Assembly: GCA_025526915.1 (NCBI GenBank)
Contig: JAHLKH010000122.1
Location: 19,512 to 83,511 of the forward strand
Reading direction: 5' to 3'
Length of the DNA: 64,000 nucleotides
DNA from: Entophlyctis helioformis
Taxonomy: Eukaryota; Chytridiomycota; Chytridiomycetes; Chytridiales; Chytriomycetaceae
Shown here piece after piece: positions 12,472-30,028 of this stretch. The notes beneath the pieces are model-generated. The model saw nothing but the letters and a program-made list of their open reading frames with translations, did not search any database and was not told the origin of the DNA. The position numbers were made by a program, and so were the translations under genes. Position 1 is the stretch's first letter; every line of letters starts with the position of its first letter.

Positions 12472-12667
12472 GCCGGTTGGTGCGCAAACTGGCCGGCGCG
12501 CAGTCGCATGTGTGGCCACCACTTGCTGGACGCAGTATACATAGGATTGAAGGCATTTCATTTATCTTGTGGCTTTCAGATGGCATTCGATTCAGCACGC
12601 CGAGGAGAGCGTGATAAACGGGTGGAGAGGGAGAAAATGGGAGAAGAGCTGGAGAGTCGGCTGCCCT

Positions 12668-14615
12668 CTACGGCTTCTCGACAAGGTACAGCACAAACTT
12701 GGAGCCGTTGACCTCCTGCTCCTCCTCGGTGATGACCTTGGCGCCAGACGCCTTGGCCGTGGCAGGCAGGAACGCCTGCTTGAGGTAGCGCGTCAGCGTC
12801 GCCTCCTGTGCGGGGATCATGGTCGACAGCTGGTCGTCCGGGTCGGTCGTGAGAGCGTAGTAGTAGAGCACCTCGTCCGTCGGCTGGAGAGCAGCCTTCT
12901 TGCGGAGACGCTGCACGCGGTTGACGACCTCGCGGGCAAGTCCCTCTTGGATGAGGCCAACGTCGAGCGTCGTGTCCAGAATGACGAGCACGTCGTTGGT
13001 CGACTGCGCAAAGTAGCCGCCGTGGCTGTCGTCAAAGTAGCGCGTGACCTGGAGCTCCTCGGTCGTGAGCTCAAAGCCCTCGACCGTGATCTTGTCCGTG
13101 GCCAGGAACTGCTTGATGGCGTCCTTGCCCACGTTGGGCAGCGCGTTGCGGATCTTGGTGGCGTCCTTCTTGAACTTGGTGCCGAGCGCCTTGGCGTCTG
13201 CAACGAGCTTGTACTTGACGCCGTACGACTCCTCCTCGGCCGTGACCGTGACGGTGCGGATGTTCATCTCCTCCACCACGTACGACTCGAGTGACTTGAT
13301 GTCCTTGTGGTACTGGACATCCGGCGTGATGATGATGAGCTCGCGGCATGGCGTCTTGAGCGACAGCGTCTGCTGCTCGCGGATGACACGGCCGAGCTCA
13401 ATGACGGTCTGCATGCGGCCAACGGCGCGCTCAATGTCGTCGTTGAAGTACTCCTGCTTGACCTCGGGGTAGAGCAAAAAGTGCACACTGCGCGTGTCCT
13501 CGGTGCTGGGGGGCAGGCACTTGCGGAGGTTCTGGTACATGGTCTCGGTGATGAAGGGCGTGAAGGCGGCCTGCAAGACAGACGGCGTGGGTCAGCCATG
13601 TAGACACAAGGCAAGTGGCAGACGCAGGCAGCAGAGGACAGATAGCTGACGGGATAGGCGGGCAAGAAGGGCGGGCAAGAAGGACGTACCATGAGACGGC
13701 AGAGCGTAAAGAGCACCTCAAAGAGCACGTTGAGAGCGCGCAGGGCATCGGCAGGGCCGTTCTCGCCCTTCAGACGCTTGCGGTTGAAGCGCACGTACCA
13801 GTTGGTGAGCGTGTCAATGAGCTTGAGGAGGCGGGGCGTGACCGTGTACAGACGGTAGGCTGGGGGCAGGCCGCAAAGGCAGAAGCACACGCGCGTCAGC
13901 CAAGACAAGAGCAGAACGGCGCGCGACGCGCACTGGCCTCACCTGTCATCTCCTCCTTGACAAACTTGATGAGCGACTGGGTCGAGGCGAGGATCCAGAT
14001 GTCCATGACGTTCTGCTCCTTGGTGAGGTCCAGGTGCGGGTTGTAGACAAAGTCCAGGTTGTGCTCCTAGAGACGCATGGATGCATGCATGCCGGACAAG
14101 GTGAGCAAGGGATGCTCAAAGGTGATGGCAAGCAGCGGTGCGCAGGCCGCACGTCGTCATGCATGATCGCACCTTCTTGAGGAGGGCAAGCTGGGCAAAG
14201 AAGAAGCGGTAGGCGTTGTACCACGGCAGCATGACCTTGCTGATCATGTCCTTGACCGACTCCTCGCGGAAGCGGACGTTCTCGGCACGCACGGCAGGCG
14301 AGGTGATGAGGTAGAGACTGTCGCGTGGCAGCAGGGTGAGCACAGCGGGCACAGTGGGCAGTGCGGGCGGTCGTGCACGGCATGCTTACCGAAGAACATC
14401 GGCACCGTACGCATTCAGGATGTGGTTGGGGTCGGGGTAGTTCTTGAGACTCTTGCTCATCTTCTTGCCGTCGCTGGAAGCCAATAGTGCGGTCAGACAG
14501 AGTCGTGCACACGGACCCACAGCCAGAACGCGAGACTTACGCAGCGAGAATGAGACCGTTGACGATGAGGTTCTTCCAGGCAGGCTTGTCAAAGAGATGG
14601 GTCGACAGAACCATG

Positions 14616-14647
<32 letters not shown>

Positions 14648-17148
14648 GCCCTCGGCAATAAAGTCGGCAGGGAAGGTGCGCTCGAACTTGTCCTTGTTCT
14701 CAAAGGGATAGTGCTGCTGGGCGTAGGGCATGCTGTGTCGAGGGAAGACGCGCGTGTCAGGCTCGCTCACTCACTCACTCACTCTGGCACGAGCAACGAG
14801 CAAATCAGAGCAGAGAGAGAGAGAGAGAGAAGCATGCACGCACCTGCCAGACTCGAACCAGCAGTCAAAGACCTCGGACACACGCTTGAGGTTGCCCTTG
14901 CCCGTCTTGGACGGGATGGTGATGTGGTCGATGCTGTCACGGTGGAGATCGGTCAGGCCCTTGACGCCAGACAGGTCCTCAAGCTCCTGGACGGATCCAA
15001 CGACGACAATCTCCTCAAAGTCCTCGCTGGCCCAGAGCGGGATGGGAGTGCCCCAGTAGCGGTTGCGCGAGATGTTCCAGTCGCGGGCGTTGGCAAGCCA
15101 GTTGTGGAAGCGCTTCTCCTTGATGTTGTCGGGCACCCAGTAGGTCTCGGCGTTGTTCTTGACGAGCTTGTCCTGGATGTTGGCTACACGGACGAACCAG
15201 CCCGGGATGGCGCGCTGGATGAGAGGCGTGTCCGATCTGCCGAAACGACGCGAACAAGGCCATCAGGGGTCAGCCCATCGCGTGCGGGAAACAGGGGGAT
15301 ACGCGCAAACAGCAACGATGAGATGGCAGGTACCTGTAGCAGAAGGGGTACGAGTGGAGGTACTGCGTCTGGCGGATGAGACGGCCCTTGGCCTTGAGAT
15401 CCTTCTGGATGGGCTTGTCGGCATCCTTGATGTTCATGCCCTTGTAGTCGGGGACGGCGGCAGTGAACGCACCGCTGGCGTCAATGGGGCAGGGCAGGTC
15501 GCGCTCGCCCGTGACGATGCCGTTGGCCATGCAAACACGGTTGTCGTCCTCACCAAAGGCCGGCGCCTGGTGGACGATGCCGGTACCCGAGTCGTCCGTG
15601 ACGTACGTGTCCGTGAGAACGACAAACGACTTGGCCTCGCGCTTGGCAAAGTAGTCGAACAGCGGCACGTACTTTGTGCCGGCCAGGTCGCGGCCCTTGA
15701 TGCGCTCCAGGATCGTGAACTTTGCCTTCTTGGGGTCCTTGTAGAGGATGTCGAGACGCTTCTCGAGCAGGATCCAGACAGCCTCGGTCTCGCCGTCCTT
15801 GATCTTGACGTACTCAAAGTCGGGGTGCACGCAGAGGGCAAGGTTGGACGGCAGGGTCCAAGGGGTGGTTGTCCAGGCGAGGAACGCGACGGACGGGTCC
15901 GACTCGAGCGGGAACGTGACGACGACGGCGGGGTCGTTGACGTCCTTGTAGTTGAGGTTGGCCTCAAAGTTGGAGAGGGGGGTGGCAATGGCCATGGAGT
16001 ACGGGAGCACGCGGAAGCCGCGGTAGACCTGGCCCTTTTCGTACAGCTGCTTGAAGACCCACCAGACGGACTCCATGAACGACGTGTTGAGGGTCTTGTA
16101 GTCGTTCTTGAAGTCGATCCAGCGGCCCATGCGGGTGACGGTGCGCTCCCACTCGGAGGCGTAGGTCATGACGATGGATCTGCACTCGGCGTTGTACTTG
16201 TCGATGCCCATGGCGTGCACATCGGCGGGGCTCTTGATGTTGAGCTTCTTGTCGATCTCGTACTCGACGGGCAGACCGTGGGTGTCCCAGCCGAAGCGAC
16301 GCTCGACATAGTGGCCGGTCAGGTGGGCGTAGCGGGTGACGACGTCCTATTGGGGGGGGGATGTGCACCAGACAGACGGACGGACAGACGGACAGACAGA
16401 CGGACAGATGGACAGACAGACGGGGCAGGATGAGCAGCGTTAGTCAGAGGATCGCGATGCGACGGAGTCGCGGCAGCCGCACCTTGATGGTGCCGGCGAG
16501 CAGATGGCCGTAGTGGGGCAGGCCGGTGGCAAAGGGCGGGCCGTCGTAGAAGGAGAAGGGCTTGCGGCCCTCGGACAGCTTGACGGAGGTCTGGAAGGCA
16601 TCGATCTCCTTCCAGAAGGCGAGCACCTGTTCTTCCTCGGACGGGAAGGAGATGTTTGCCGGGACTGGCGGGGACGCCGCACGAAGAGGAGGTGATCACG
16701 GCGGTTGTTGGTTCGGGTGGTTCGACGGGTGGTTCATAGGCCGGTTGGTTCGACGGGTGGTTGGTTCGGTTAGTAGACGACGGGCAGGTGGTGCAAGGCA
16801 GGCCGATAGGCAGCCCTTTGACAGCACCATAGGCAGACAGACAGACAGACAGACAGACAGACACTTACTGTCGGGAATGGCAGAGTTGGCAGAGTTGGCA
16901 GACATGGCGGCGAGAGCGGCAGGTCGCTTGGCAGGTGGAGCAGACGTTGAGGCAGACGCAGAGGACAAGAAGCGGGCAGACGGCTGGGCAGACAGACGCA
17001 GACGCAGAGGCAGCGGTCGGAGCAGCGGTCGGAGCAGAGACGAGTGGCGGGCGGGTCGAGCGGGTCGGGTGGCAGCAACAGACGCAGACGCAGACGCAGA
17101 AGCAGAAGCAGCAGTGGAAAGGGCGCTTCGGTGCAGGCCTGCAAACAT
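12668..17148 (-). CDS. IARS1: Isoleucyl-tRNA synthetase, probably dual-targeted
   Basis: Ten exons on the minus strand: 17148-16869, 16664-16483, 16346-15334, 15236-14844, 14732-14541, 14473-14390, 14317-14173, 14066-13943, 13859-13690 and 13570-12668. Every junction keeps phase, giving 1,161 aa. It charges tRNA-Ile. Catalytic landmarks: HIGH-type [28 protein letters not shown] in the CP1 editing domain, [28 protein letters not shown] in [14 protein letters not shown], then the anticodon-binding region [15 protein letters not shown]. The eukaryotic cytosolic form is indicated by the C-terminal extension. The first 81 residues before a second in-frame ATG (16905) contain no Asp or Glu and about 12 Arg, a textbook mitochondrial presequence. 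This suggests two protein forms from one gene. Start-to-start distance to the divergent TERT gene is 72 bp. Confidence 0.93.
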
Positions 17149-17220
17149 CAACTGAGCGGGAAGATCGTTTTGGTGCGGCGACGTCCACGTCTATGAAGGC
17201 GACTACCAGCGTCCACGTCT

Positions 17221-20200
17221 ATGAAGGCGACGGCCAAGGCGAGCATGTCTACGTCTATGAAGGCGGCGTCCATGGACACACCGCCCGCCGTGCTGCTGCT
17301 GCTGTGCCAGGCCAGCGGCGACAGAGCCGTGCGGTCGCTGCGAGCCCACCTGCGGCATCTGCGGCATCTGCAGGCTGCCACCAACAGCGACACGGCCACC
17401 AACAGCGACTGCGACACCAACAGCGACTGCGACGACCCGCCCGAGCTCGCGCGTCTGCTCGACTCCACGTTCGTCGTGGCTGCTCCCGCAGGCACTGGCG
17501 GCCGCGTGCTCGTCGCGCCGCGCTCCGACCGCGACCGCGACCTGGCCCAGGCCGACGTGCGTCTCGCTGCGTCTCGCTGCGTCTCGCTGCGTGCCCGCCC
17601 CTCGCTGACATTGCTGGCATCGCCCCATCGCCAGATTGTGCACCTGCAGATCCAGCGCATGCTCAAGACCGGATCGTCCAACATCCTCGCGCTGGGCTTC
17701 AACAAGGCATGCCGCGCTGCCTCGCATCTGTCTGCCGGCCGCCCTGTCCCTCTGCCCGTCCAGCTCACACCCATGCACGCCATCAGAGGTCCGGCCAGAC
17801 CATCGCTCCCATGTCCGGGACCTACAGCCTCGACGTCTACTTTCCAAACTCGATCGTCGACCTGCTCAAGACGCCCGCTTGGTGCCTGCTGCTCGAGAGG
17901 ATCGGCGATGCGGCCATGATGCACCTGCTGGGCTCCACAAGCCTCTTTTCGCAGCTGCCCAACGGCTGCGTCTTCCAGCTGACTGGTTCGTCTGGTCGCC
18001 CGCTCCTCTCCTTTCGCGCCGTGCACCAGCTCGCTGACTGGCCGACTGGCTGACTGGCTGACTGGCTGCTTGGATGGCATCTCTATGCCATGCAGGCACG
18101 CCTCTGGGAGAGCTAAACACGCTCAACGTCACGCTCCCAATGCCTACGCTCGTTGACCGCTGCCTGCCGCTGCTCAAGGCCAAGCGGAAACGGCGGCGCG
18201 CTTCAAAGCAGAGCAACAGCGCGTCGGCTGTTCCAATGGATGTCGACCTGCCGGCAGATGGGCCAGCTGGTGCACCGGCAGATGGGCATGCAATGGATGT
18301 CGATCAGCCTGCAGTGAATGGGCAGAACGCTCCGGGACCTGCTGCAGGCAACACGGGGAGAAAGCGACAGATGTCAGAGGATCCAATGGGCACCGAAAAC
18401 GAAGCCCGTCCAAACAAGCGTGTCTGTGCCAAGGCACGCCACCACGTCGTGAGCCGGATCAAGCCGTCCAATGTCATAATCCCGTGGTCAAGCGTCTTCT
18501 ATGGCAGTCCGTCATTAACCAACAAGCGGCGTCTGCGTGCTGGCTTTCCAAACAAGCGTACGTTTGCCTGTCAATGGCTTGTCCTGCATGCGATCTGGCC
18601 TCCAATCTGACTGGCACGCATTGCTCTCCAGACGTGCTGAGTCTCTTGGATGGGGACAACAAGGCCATCCACAAGAGCCTTCTTTGCGCCATGTTTCCAC
18701 TTGAGCTGCGACTGCAAAGCCCGCTGCTCTCCTGTTCTGGCTCTGCCGGGCCTGCAGCTTTGCCCGGAGACAAGCCATTGCGGCAGCCATCACCAGACGC
18801 GTTGTCTACAAAGGCATCATGGCGTCTCAAGGCTCTTGCTCCGTTGATCGACAAGATGATGCACAATGTCAAGACATGCAACTTTGACGCTCTACTCAAC
18901 AAATACTGTCCGATGCCCTTGAACGAGATGCTCGAGGTGCGTCTTGCTCATCATGGCTCTGCTGCAGTACAACTGTTGGCTGATCAAGACGGCATGGTAA
19001 AGGATCCAAGCAAGAACACCATGGCGCTGTGTGTGGATCACAAGCAGGTACGGCCGTGTGGCATGCGCCGATTGCCAACCAGCCATCGTCTGACTGCACC
19101 ATATCTCCATGACAGGTTGGATCGTTCATCAAGTCTGTCGTTCGCAACATTGTCCCAAAAGCGTTTTGGGGAAGCATGGACAATCGCGCCGTCATCTTTG
19201 CCTGTATGTTGGCATTGACTGTCGTCGATGCATTGATGCCTCATTGCAGTCTTTCGACTCATGCGCTTCATTCGGAAACGTCAGCCATCCAGCAGGCAGT
19301 CATGTTGCGACGGTATGAGACGCTGTCCCTCCAAAACCTTGTCAAGGGCATCAAGGCAAGTGTTCACGCAGCGAGGACTCCACGGACGCGACTCTGCTAG
19401 CACACTCCTAGCCATCTCACACCTTCTGTGCAGATCAAGGAGATGGCGTGGCTCGAGTGCAGCGCCAAACCAGCCAAACACGTGTCGACATGCGAGATGG
19501 AAAAGCGGCGCGAGATGCTGTACCAGTTTCTGTACTGGCTCTTCTCCAGCGTTGTCGTTTCGCTTGTCAAGGTGTGCGCTGCACAGACTGCGCAAGCAGT
19601 GTCTTTGTCACGACGCTGCTGGAGCTCACTGACGACTTGCTGGACAGAACAACTTTTATGCGACAGAAACAGCCATCTACAAGCACCGCGTGGTGTACTT
19701 TCGTCATGCCGTCTGGTGGCGTATCCGCAAGCCGCTCCTTGCCTTGCACATGGACAATGTCCTGAAGCCCATCAGCAACGTATGCACGCCAAGCACGGCT
19801 GCCCGATGGTGGCTGGAGGGGCTGACGGATGTGTGCACGACAGGCCGAGGTTGCATCGCTGTTGAAGACGAAGCAGGCTCTTGGATATTCGTATCTGCGA
19901 TTCCTGCCGAAAGAGTCGGGTGCTCGGCCCATTACCAACCTGGGTCGAAGGCCTACTTCACATGCAAGTACCATATGGCATGCCCGGCACGGATCTGGCT
20001 GCCGTGTGTTCCAATCCAACTCACGCCGATTGCAATGACGAGTAGGATTGGAAGGACCTGGACCTGACGCCTGAGCAGATCAGTGGCTTGGCTTGCTCGA
20101 TGCCCAAAGCATGGGGTGGGTTCAAGTCCATCAACCAGGTGCTGGCCAAAGCGCATCATGTTCTCGCATACGAAAGGGTGGGTGCGGTCGCATGGTATGC

Positions 20201-22212
20201 CACGCCACGTCGTGTGGTGCTGATCCATGCATGGGCAGGCGCAGCAAAGCGAGTTCATGGCTGGATCTGCGCTCGGCAGCGATGACATTTACGCGCAGCT
20301 CAAGGCGTTCAAGAGGCGTCTTCTGCCCTATGGCAATTCCACGTAAGAGCCGAGCGAACTTGCCACGGCTGCCTGCCTGCCTGCCCGCCTGCCCGCCTGG
20401 ACTTGCCATGTCTGACCGTCTGGTCTGCGACATCTGGAAACAGGATTCCACGGCTGTACTGCTGCAAGGTGGACATTGAGAAATGCTACGACACCATCAA
20501 CCAAACAACGCTCGTGGGCGTGTTCGACACGTTTATTCGAGACACCGAGTACCTCCTGCAAAAGTATACGGTCGTCTATCCGTATGCCGGGAAGCTGCGG
20601 CGGCTGTTCAAGATGCGCGCGCGATCGTCAGGTGAATACGTCGCCGACTCTATCGGATGGCTGTGCGAGTGGCTGTGCGAGTTGTTGACCATGACACGCA
20701 GGCGACATACAGGCGTTTGTCGAGATTGCCAACGAGCTTTCTACCACGCTGCGCAACGCTGCGCTGGCCGACCAGGTTGTGTACGGGCTTGAAGAGCAGG
20801 CGGCCATACGCGACCTCCTTGTCTCGCACATCCAGCACAACATCATCAAGATCGGCAACACGTTCTACCGGCAATGCGTGGGCATCCCGCAGGGTTCCAA
20901 AGTGTCGACTATGCTCTGCTCAATCCTGTATGCGCATTTCGAGCATGCCCATCTCAGGCCGCTCATTGCTGGCAACCCGCAGTCGCTGCTGCTGCGATAC
21001 GTGGACGACTTTCTGTTTGTATCGACGTCCAAAGAGACGGTCGAGCGGTTTATGCAAGTCATGCACCAATGTAGGGGCCGTCTTGAGGTTGCGGCGTGTG
21101 CTCTGCAGAGACCTGACGCGCTTTCCTTGGTCTGAACGGCAGCCTTTCCCGAGTATGGGTGCAAGATCAATCCGGCCAAGACGCTCACCAACTTTCCTGC
21201 ACGGCTGGGCAGTGTCGACATCAAGTCGGTGACAGGAGGTAGCACGACCCGGTGGCCTTTCTGACGGTCGTGAACTGACCGGCCGTGCCATTTTGGACAG
21301 AGTTTCCATGGTGTGGCATTACCATTGATCTCGAGTCGCTGCAAGTCAAGGCACAGCAGCTCAAGATCCACAAGACATGCAGTAAGATGGCACATCCAGC
21401 GGCATGCTGAAGCGCGAACACGAGCGGCCGACTGACCTGCTCTGATGCGATAGGCGTTGGCGACACGCTCACGATTGACGTATCGCGACAGCCCGGCCAG
21501 CAACTGCGAGCCAAGCTGTTCCAGTAAGCAGCGCAGCCATTGCAGGGGTGCCGTCGTTGACGATCGCGGCTGACTCGCAGTGGCAGATACGTCAAGGCCA
21601 AGTGCCACCCCATGTATCTCGACACGTCGCTCAACAGCCCTCGCACGGTGCTTGTCAACATCTACAGCTCGTACTATGCGGCCGCCATCCGGTTCAACGT
21701 GAGTCTGCGGCTGTGCTTTACGGATCCCAAGCATTCCAACAACGGATTCGTTGCCAGTTGAGTGTCCCTGTGCCGCTATGTTTGGATGGCTAGATGACTG
21801 CGAACTGTGACGAGTGCCGGTTGCTGATGGCTTGGCACGCGACACGCAGGGATAGTTGGCGAGGCCATTACGTTTGGGCTCGTTGTGTTCCGCAGCCGCG
21901 CCAAGTCCAACATTGCTGTCAAGCATGGCTGTGCATTCAAGCTGCCCTCTGAGGAGATCTTGGCGTGGGTTTTGTGCAGCTGTGATGGATGATGCCCAGC
22001 CGGTGCATGCAGACTGACAGTGGATGGAACTGTGCAGGCTTGGGTGGCAGGCGTTCATGGATGTTCTTGGACGACGGCGAGCGTCGGGCGACGAGCTCAT
22101 GCGGCTGTTGCGCAAGGCTGCCCGCAGCGTGCCCGCGACCAAGGCGCAGCAGATCCGCAAGTACGAGATCCAGGCTGCGGCGCGTCCAGCATTCCAGCAC
22201 ATTGCGTTTTGA
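17221..22212 (+). CDS. TERT: Telomerase reverse transcriptase
   Basis: About 20 exons: 17221-17556, 17635-17706, 17787-17985, 18096-18557, 18632-19047, 19116-19203, 19285-19355, 19434-19571, 19648-19779, 19844-19963, 20046-20177, 20254-20342, 20444-20631, 20702-21070, 21143-21238, 21301-21381, 21454-21523, 21581-21756, 21850-21964, 22038-22212. The total is 3,525 nt (1,174 aa) with unbroken phase. TERT-specific pieces: TPAWCLLLERIGDAAMMHLL (TRBD), FIKSVVRNIVPKAFWGS and RRYETLSLQNLVKGIK (motif T), FYATETAIYKHRVVYFR (motif 1), FLPKESGARPITN (motif 2). RT motifs: A = CCKVDIEKCYD, B' = VGIPQGSKVS, C = RYVDDF, D = YGCKINPAKT, E = FPWCGI. All three catalytic Asp are present. The C-terminal thumb ends LGWQAFMDVL...FQHIAF. 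Introns 17707, 19356 and 19964 have GC donors. The start (17221 or an internal ATG such as 17272), exon 2 borders and exon 18/19 borders are the weakest points. Confidence 0.92.
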
Positions 22213-22362
22213 CATGAATGTATTCGACAAGCACGTCCAGCAATGCATGCCACACCTGCGATCGATTCATGGTTACTTGATGGGAAGGGGCTTGTGACGG
22301 GCTGCGTTGGGAAGGCGTGGCTGGTGTCGGATAGAAAGTAAGGAGCGGATGCGGCAGTGGGA

Positions 22363-27071
<4,709 letters not shown>

Positions 27072-27191
27072 GCGACGCAGTGTTGGTTGTGTGTTCAGAT
27101 TGAAACTTGACATTTCGAATTTCAAATTCCTGATTCCAAAGTGGCGTTTTTGGGTTGGGCTGCTTCCGTGTGGTTCCCCTCACGCAGCAAA

Positions 27192-27765
27192 CATGGGTTC
27201 CTCGTGTGAGTGCGCCGTGCGACAGTGCGAGTGCGAGTGCGAGTGCGAGTGTGTGGCGGCGTGTGCGACAGGCGACTCACCACAGACATGCATTCATGGC
27301 CACTATGCATATGCATATCACACACCACTACACCTATGCATATGCACACACACCACTACACCTATGCACACCAACCAACGCATGATCAGTCCGCCTCCTG
27401 TATGTCCTGAGGCCCTTTATCGCCCTCATGCCCGAGGTCACCTCGCCCGACCGCAAGGTGCGTCTGTCTGTCTCGGTGCTGTCTGTGTGCTGTCTCACGC
27501 TGTCTGTGTGCCGTCTCTTTCCCCCTGCCAACCGCCCCCCCGCCCCGCCCCATGCCGCCCCACCGCTTCCACAGCCAGCCTGCCAGCCAGCCAGCCGTTG
27601 ACGCCGCCAGGAGCGAGCACAGAATCAGCGTCTGTTGTGCAGGCAGGCAGGCAGGCTTGGCTGCCTCTGCTGCCTCTGCTGGCTTGGCTGTGCTGGCTTC
27701 TGTCTGTCTGCCTCTTTCTGTCTGCCTGTCTCTGCCTGCCTGCATTGTCCGCTCCCCTGCTCCCC

Positions 27766-27802
<37 letters not shown>

Positions 27803-29636
27803 ATCTGCACTGTCGTGGCGAGACGCCCTCGCTGACCCACTTGACTGGCCGCGGTCGGTCGTCTTGTTGCGCCTCGTTTGCTCGCTCGCTCTCTCGCTCG
27901 TGTCGCTGCTGTTGCCGCACACACAACCAACAACCGCGCACACACACACACACACACACAACCACACACACACACACACACATACTATCTCTCTGCATTC
28001 GCCGCCCGCAGGTCCAGTTCCGGGAAAAGGTCATGTGGACGGCCATCACCCTCTTCATCTTCCTTGTCTGCTCGCAGATCCCGCTGTACGGCATCATGTC
28101 CTCGGACTCGTCCGACCCCATGTACTGGATGCGTGTCATCCTCGCCTCCAACCGTGGCACCCTCATGGAGCTCGGCATCACGCCCATCATCACCTCGGGC
28201 ATGATCATGCAGCTGCTGGCTGGTGCAAACATCATCGAGGTCGACTACTCGCTCAAGGAGGACCGTGCCCTCTTTTCCGGTGCCCAGAAGCGTGCGTCTG
28301 TCTAGTTGTCCATCTTTGTCCATCCGTCTGGCTGTGCACCTGTTGCCTATCTGTCCTTTGGTGCACACGCGTCTAACCACTTGCTATCTCGCTCTCGCTA
28401 TCTCGCTCTCCATCCCGCTCTCTCTCGTTCCATACGATCGCCAGTCTTTGCCATGGTCATTGCCATTGGCCAGGCTACCGTCTCGGTCTGGTCCGGTGTT
28501 TACGGTGACCCCAAGGACATTGGTGCCGGCATTGCCCTCCTCCTCGTGCTCCAGCTCTGCGTCGCCGCCCTCATCACCATGCTTCTCGACGAGCTCCTGC
28601 AGAAGGGCTACGGTCTCGGCTCCGGTATCTCGCTCTTCATTGCCACCAACATTTGCGAGAACATTGTCTGGAAGGCCTTCTCTCCCACCACCTACAACAC
28701 CGGTCGCGGTATGTTGTGACGCTCGTGTTGCGCGTGATGCGCGTGTTCATGATCAGTGTCTCATGCTCTTTCTGCTGTCCATCTGTTGTCCATCTGCCGT
28801 CGTCCATGGGTTGAACTCCTCTTGCACCGCATGCAGGCACCGAGTTTGAGGGCGCTGTCGTTTCCCTCTTCCACCTGCTCTTCACCCGCAAGGACAAGCT
28901 CCGCGCTTTCAAGGAGGCCATGTACCGCGGCAACCTGCCCAACCTGACCAACCTGCTCTCGACCGTCCTCGTCTTCGCCGTCGTCATCTACCTCCAGGGC
29001 TTCCGCGTCGAGATCCCCGTCAAGTCCAACAAGATGCGCGGCCAGCAGGGCTCGTACCCCATCAAGCTCTTCTACACCTCGAACATGCCCATCATGCTCC
29101 AGTCGGCCCTCGTGTCCAACATCTTCTTCATCTCGCAGCTCCTCTACAAGCGCTTCCCCGAGAACTTCCTCGTCCGTCTGCTCGGTGTCTGGAAGAACGC
29201 CGAGGGTGTCCCCCAGGAGTTTGCCACGTCTGGCTTTGCCTACTACATCTCGCCGCCCCAGAGCCTCGCTGTCGCGTTCAAGGACCCGATCCACTTTATC
29301 GTGTACGTGACGTTTATGCTCACGGCCTGCGCTCTCTTCTCCAAGACCTGGATCGAGGTGTCGGGCTCGTCGCCCCGCGATGTCGCCAAGCAGCTCAAGG
29401 ACCAGCAGCTCGTCATCCGCGGCCACCGCGAGGGCTCCATGTACAAGGAGCTCAAGCGCGTCATCCCCACTGCTGCTGCCTTTGGCGGTCTCTGCATTGG
29501 CGCGCTCTCTGTGGCCGCCGATCTGCTTGGCGCCATTGGCTCGGGCACTGGTATCCTGCTCGCCGTGACGATCATCTACCAGTACTTTGAGATCTTTGTC
29601 AAGGAGCAGCACGAGGAGGGCGCTGTTCTCTTCTAA
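27192..29636 (+). CDS. SEC61A: SEC61 alpha, translocon channel subunit
   Basis: Secure exons are 27390-27457, 28012-28291, 28445-28708 and 28837-29636, all phase-consistent; this covers nearly all of the protein. The 10-span SecY/Sec61 channel is unmistakable: [75 protein letters not shown], the plug/pore region and the C-terminal [15 protein letters not shown]. It forms the ER protein-conducting pore with Sec61 beta and gamma. The start is unsettled. An ATG at 27192 is followed by a fine donor (TCCTC|GTGAGT), but that gives phase 2, while exon 27390 needs phase 1. Using ATGG|GTTCCT would read [11 protein letters not shown]. Splicing the good donor to an AG inside the next exon (27411) would give a short MGSSPFIAL start. 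Intron 27458-28011 holds a C34 run. Confidence 0.93.
27769..27802. repeat. Poly(C) run of about 34 bases
   Basis: An uninterrupted C run lies in SEC61A intron 27458-28011. The opposite strand is poly(G) and could form G-quadruplexes. It is followed ~120 bp later by (CA)n tracts up to the acceptor. Exact length is assembly-dependent. Confidence 0.9.
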
Positions 29637-30028
29637 GCGTCTCGCTGAATGACTTGTAATCGAGGCTGCCCCTTTCCCCAGTCTCTCTCTTTCTCTGTCA
29701 TCTTGTCTTGACCCTCTTCACCCCCTCCCTCCCTCCCTCCCTCCCGTCTCCCCTCTTCCCTTTTTCTCTTTGTTGTGGTTTCCCTTTTCAGCAACCCCAG
29801 AAAGCAATACACACAAGTCCCACAAGTCCATGAATGCCCTTGATGCGCCAGTTTATTCTACTCTGTGGGATGGCTCGCCCTCTGGCGCGAGCTGCTCCAT
29901 GCAGCGTCAGCCAGCGTGGTCCGATCCAGGCTTGATGCTTGGAGCTGCACACTCTTTTTCCACAGCCCGCTGGTCCCGCCCGACGGTCCACTCGCCCACT
30001 CGTCCACCTGCCCACTCGCCCTCCGCAT
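29637..30028. other. Intergenic, convergent 3' ends
   Basis: This gap lies between the stop codons of SEC61A (+) and DNAL4 (-). It contains a CCCTCC microsatellite near 29715-29745 and otherwise only presumptive 3' UTRs. No gene is seen. Confidence 0.5.

Noticed and set aside
12569..13294. Plus-strand open frame over the IleRS 3' exon
   Set aside because: Mirror of conserved IleRS anticodon-binding codons; no independent similarity.
15153..16433. 426-codon plus-strand open frame
   Set aside because: Antisense to the longest IleRS exon, whose minus-strand product is unmistakable; the plus frame is Val/Leu/Asp-rich shadow sequence.
27552..28376. 274-codon open frame across SEC61A intron and exon
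   Set aside because: Pro/Cys/Leu-rich read-through of the poly(C) and (CA)n intron in the wrong frame for SEC61A.
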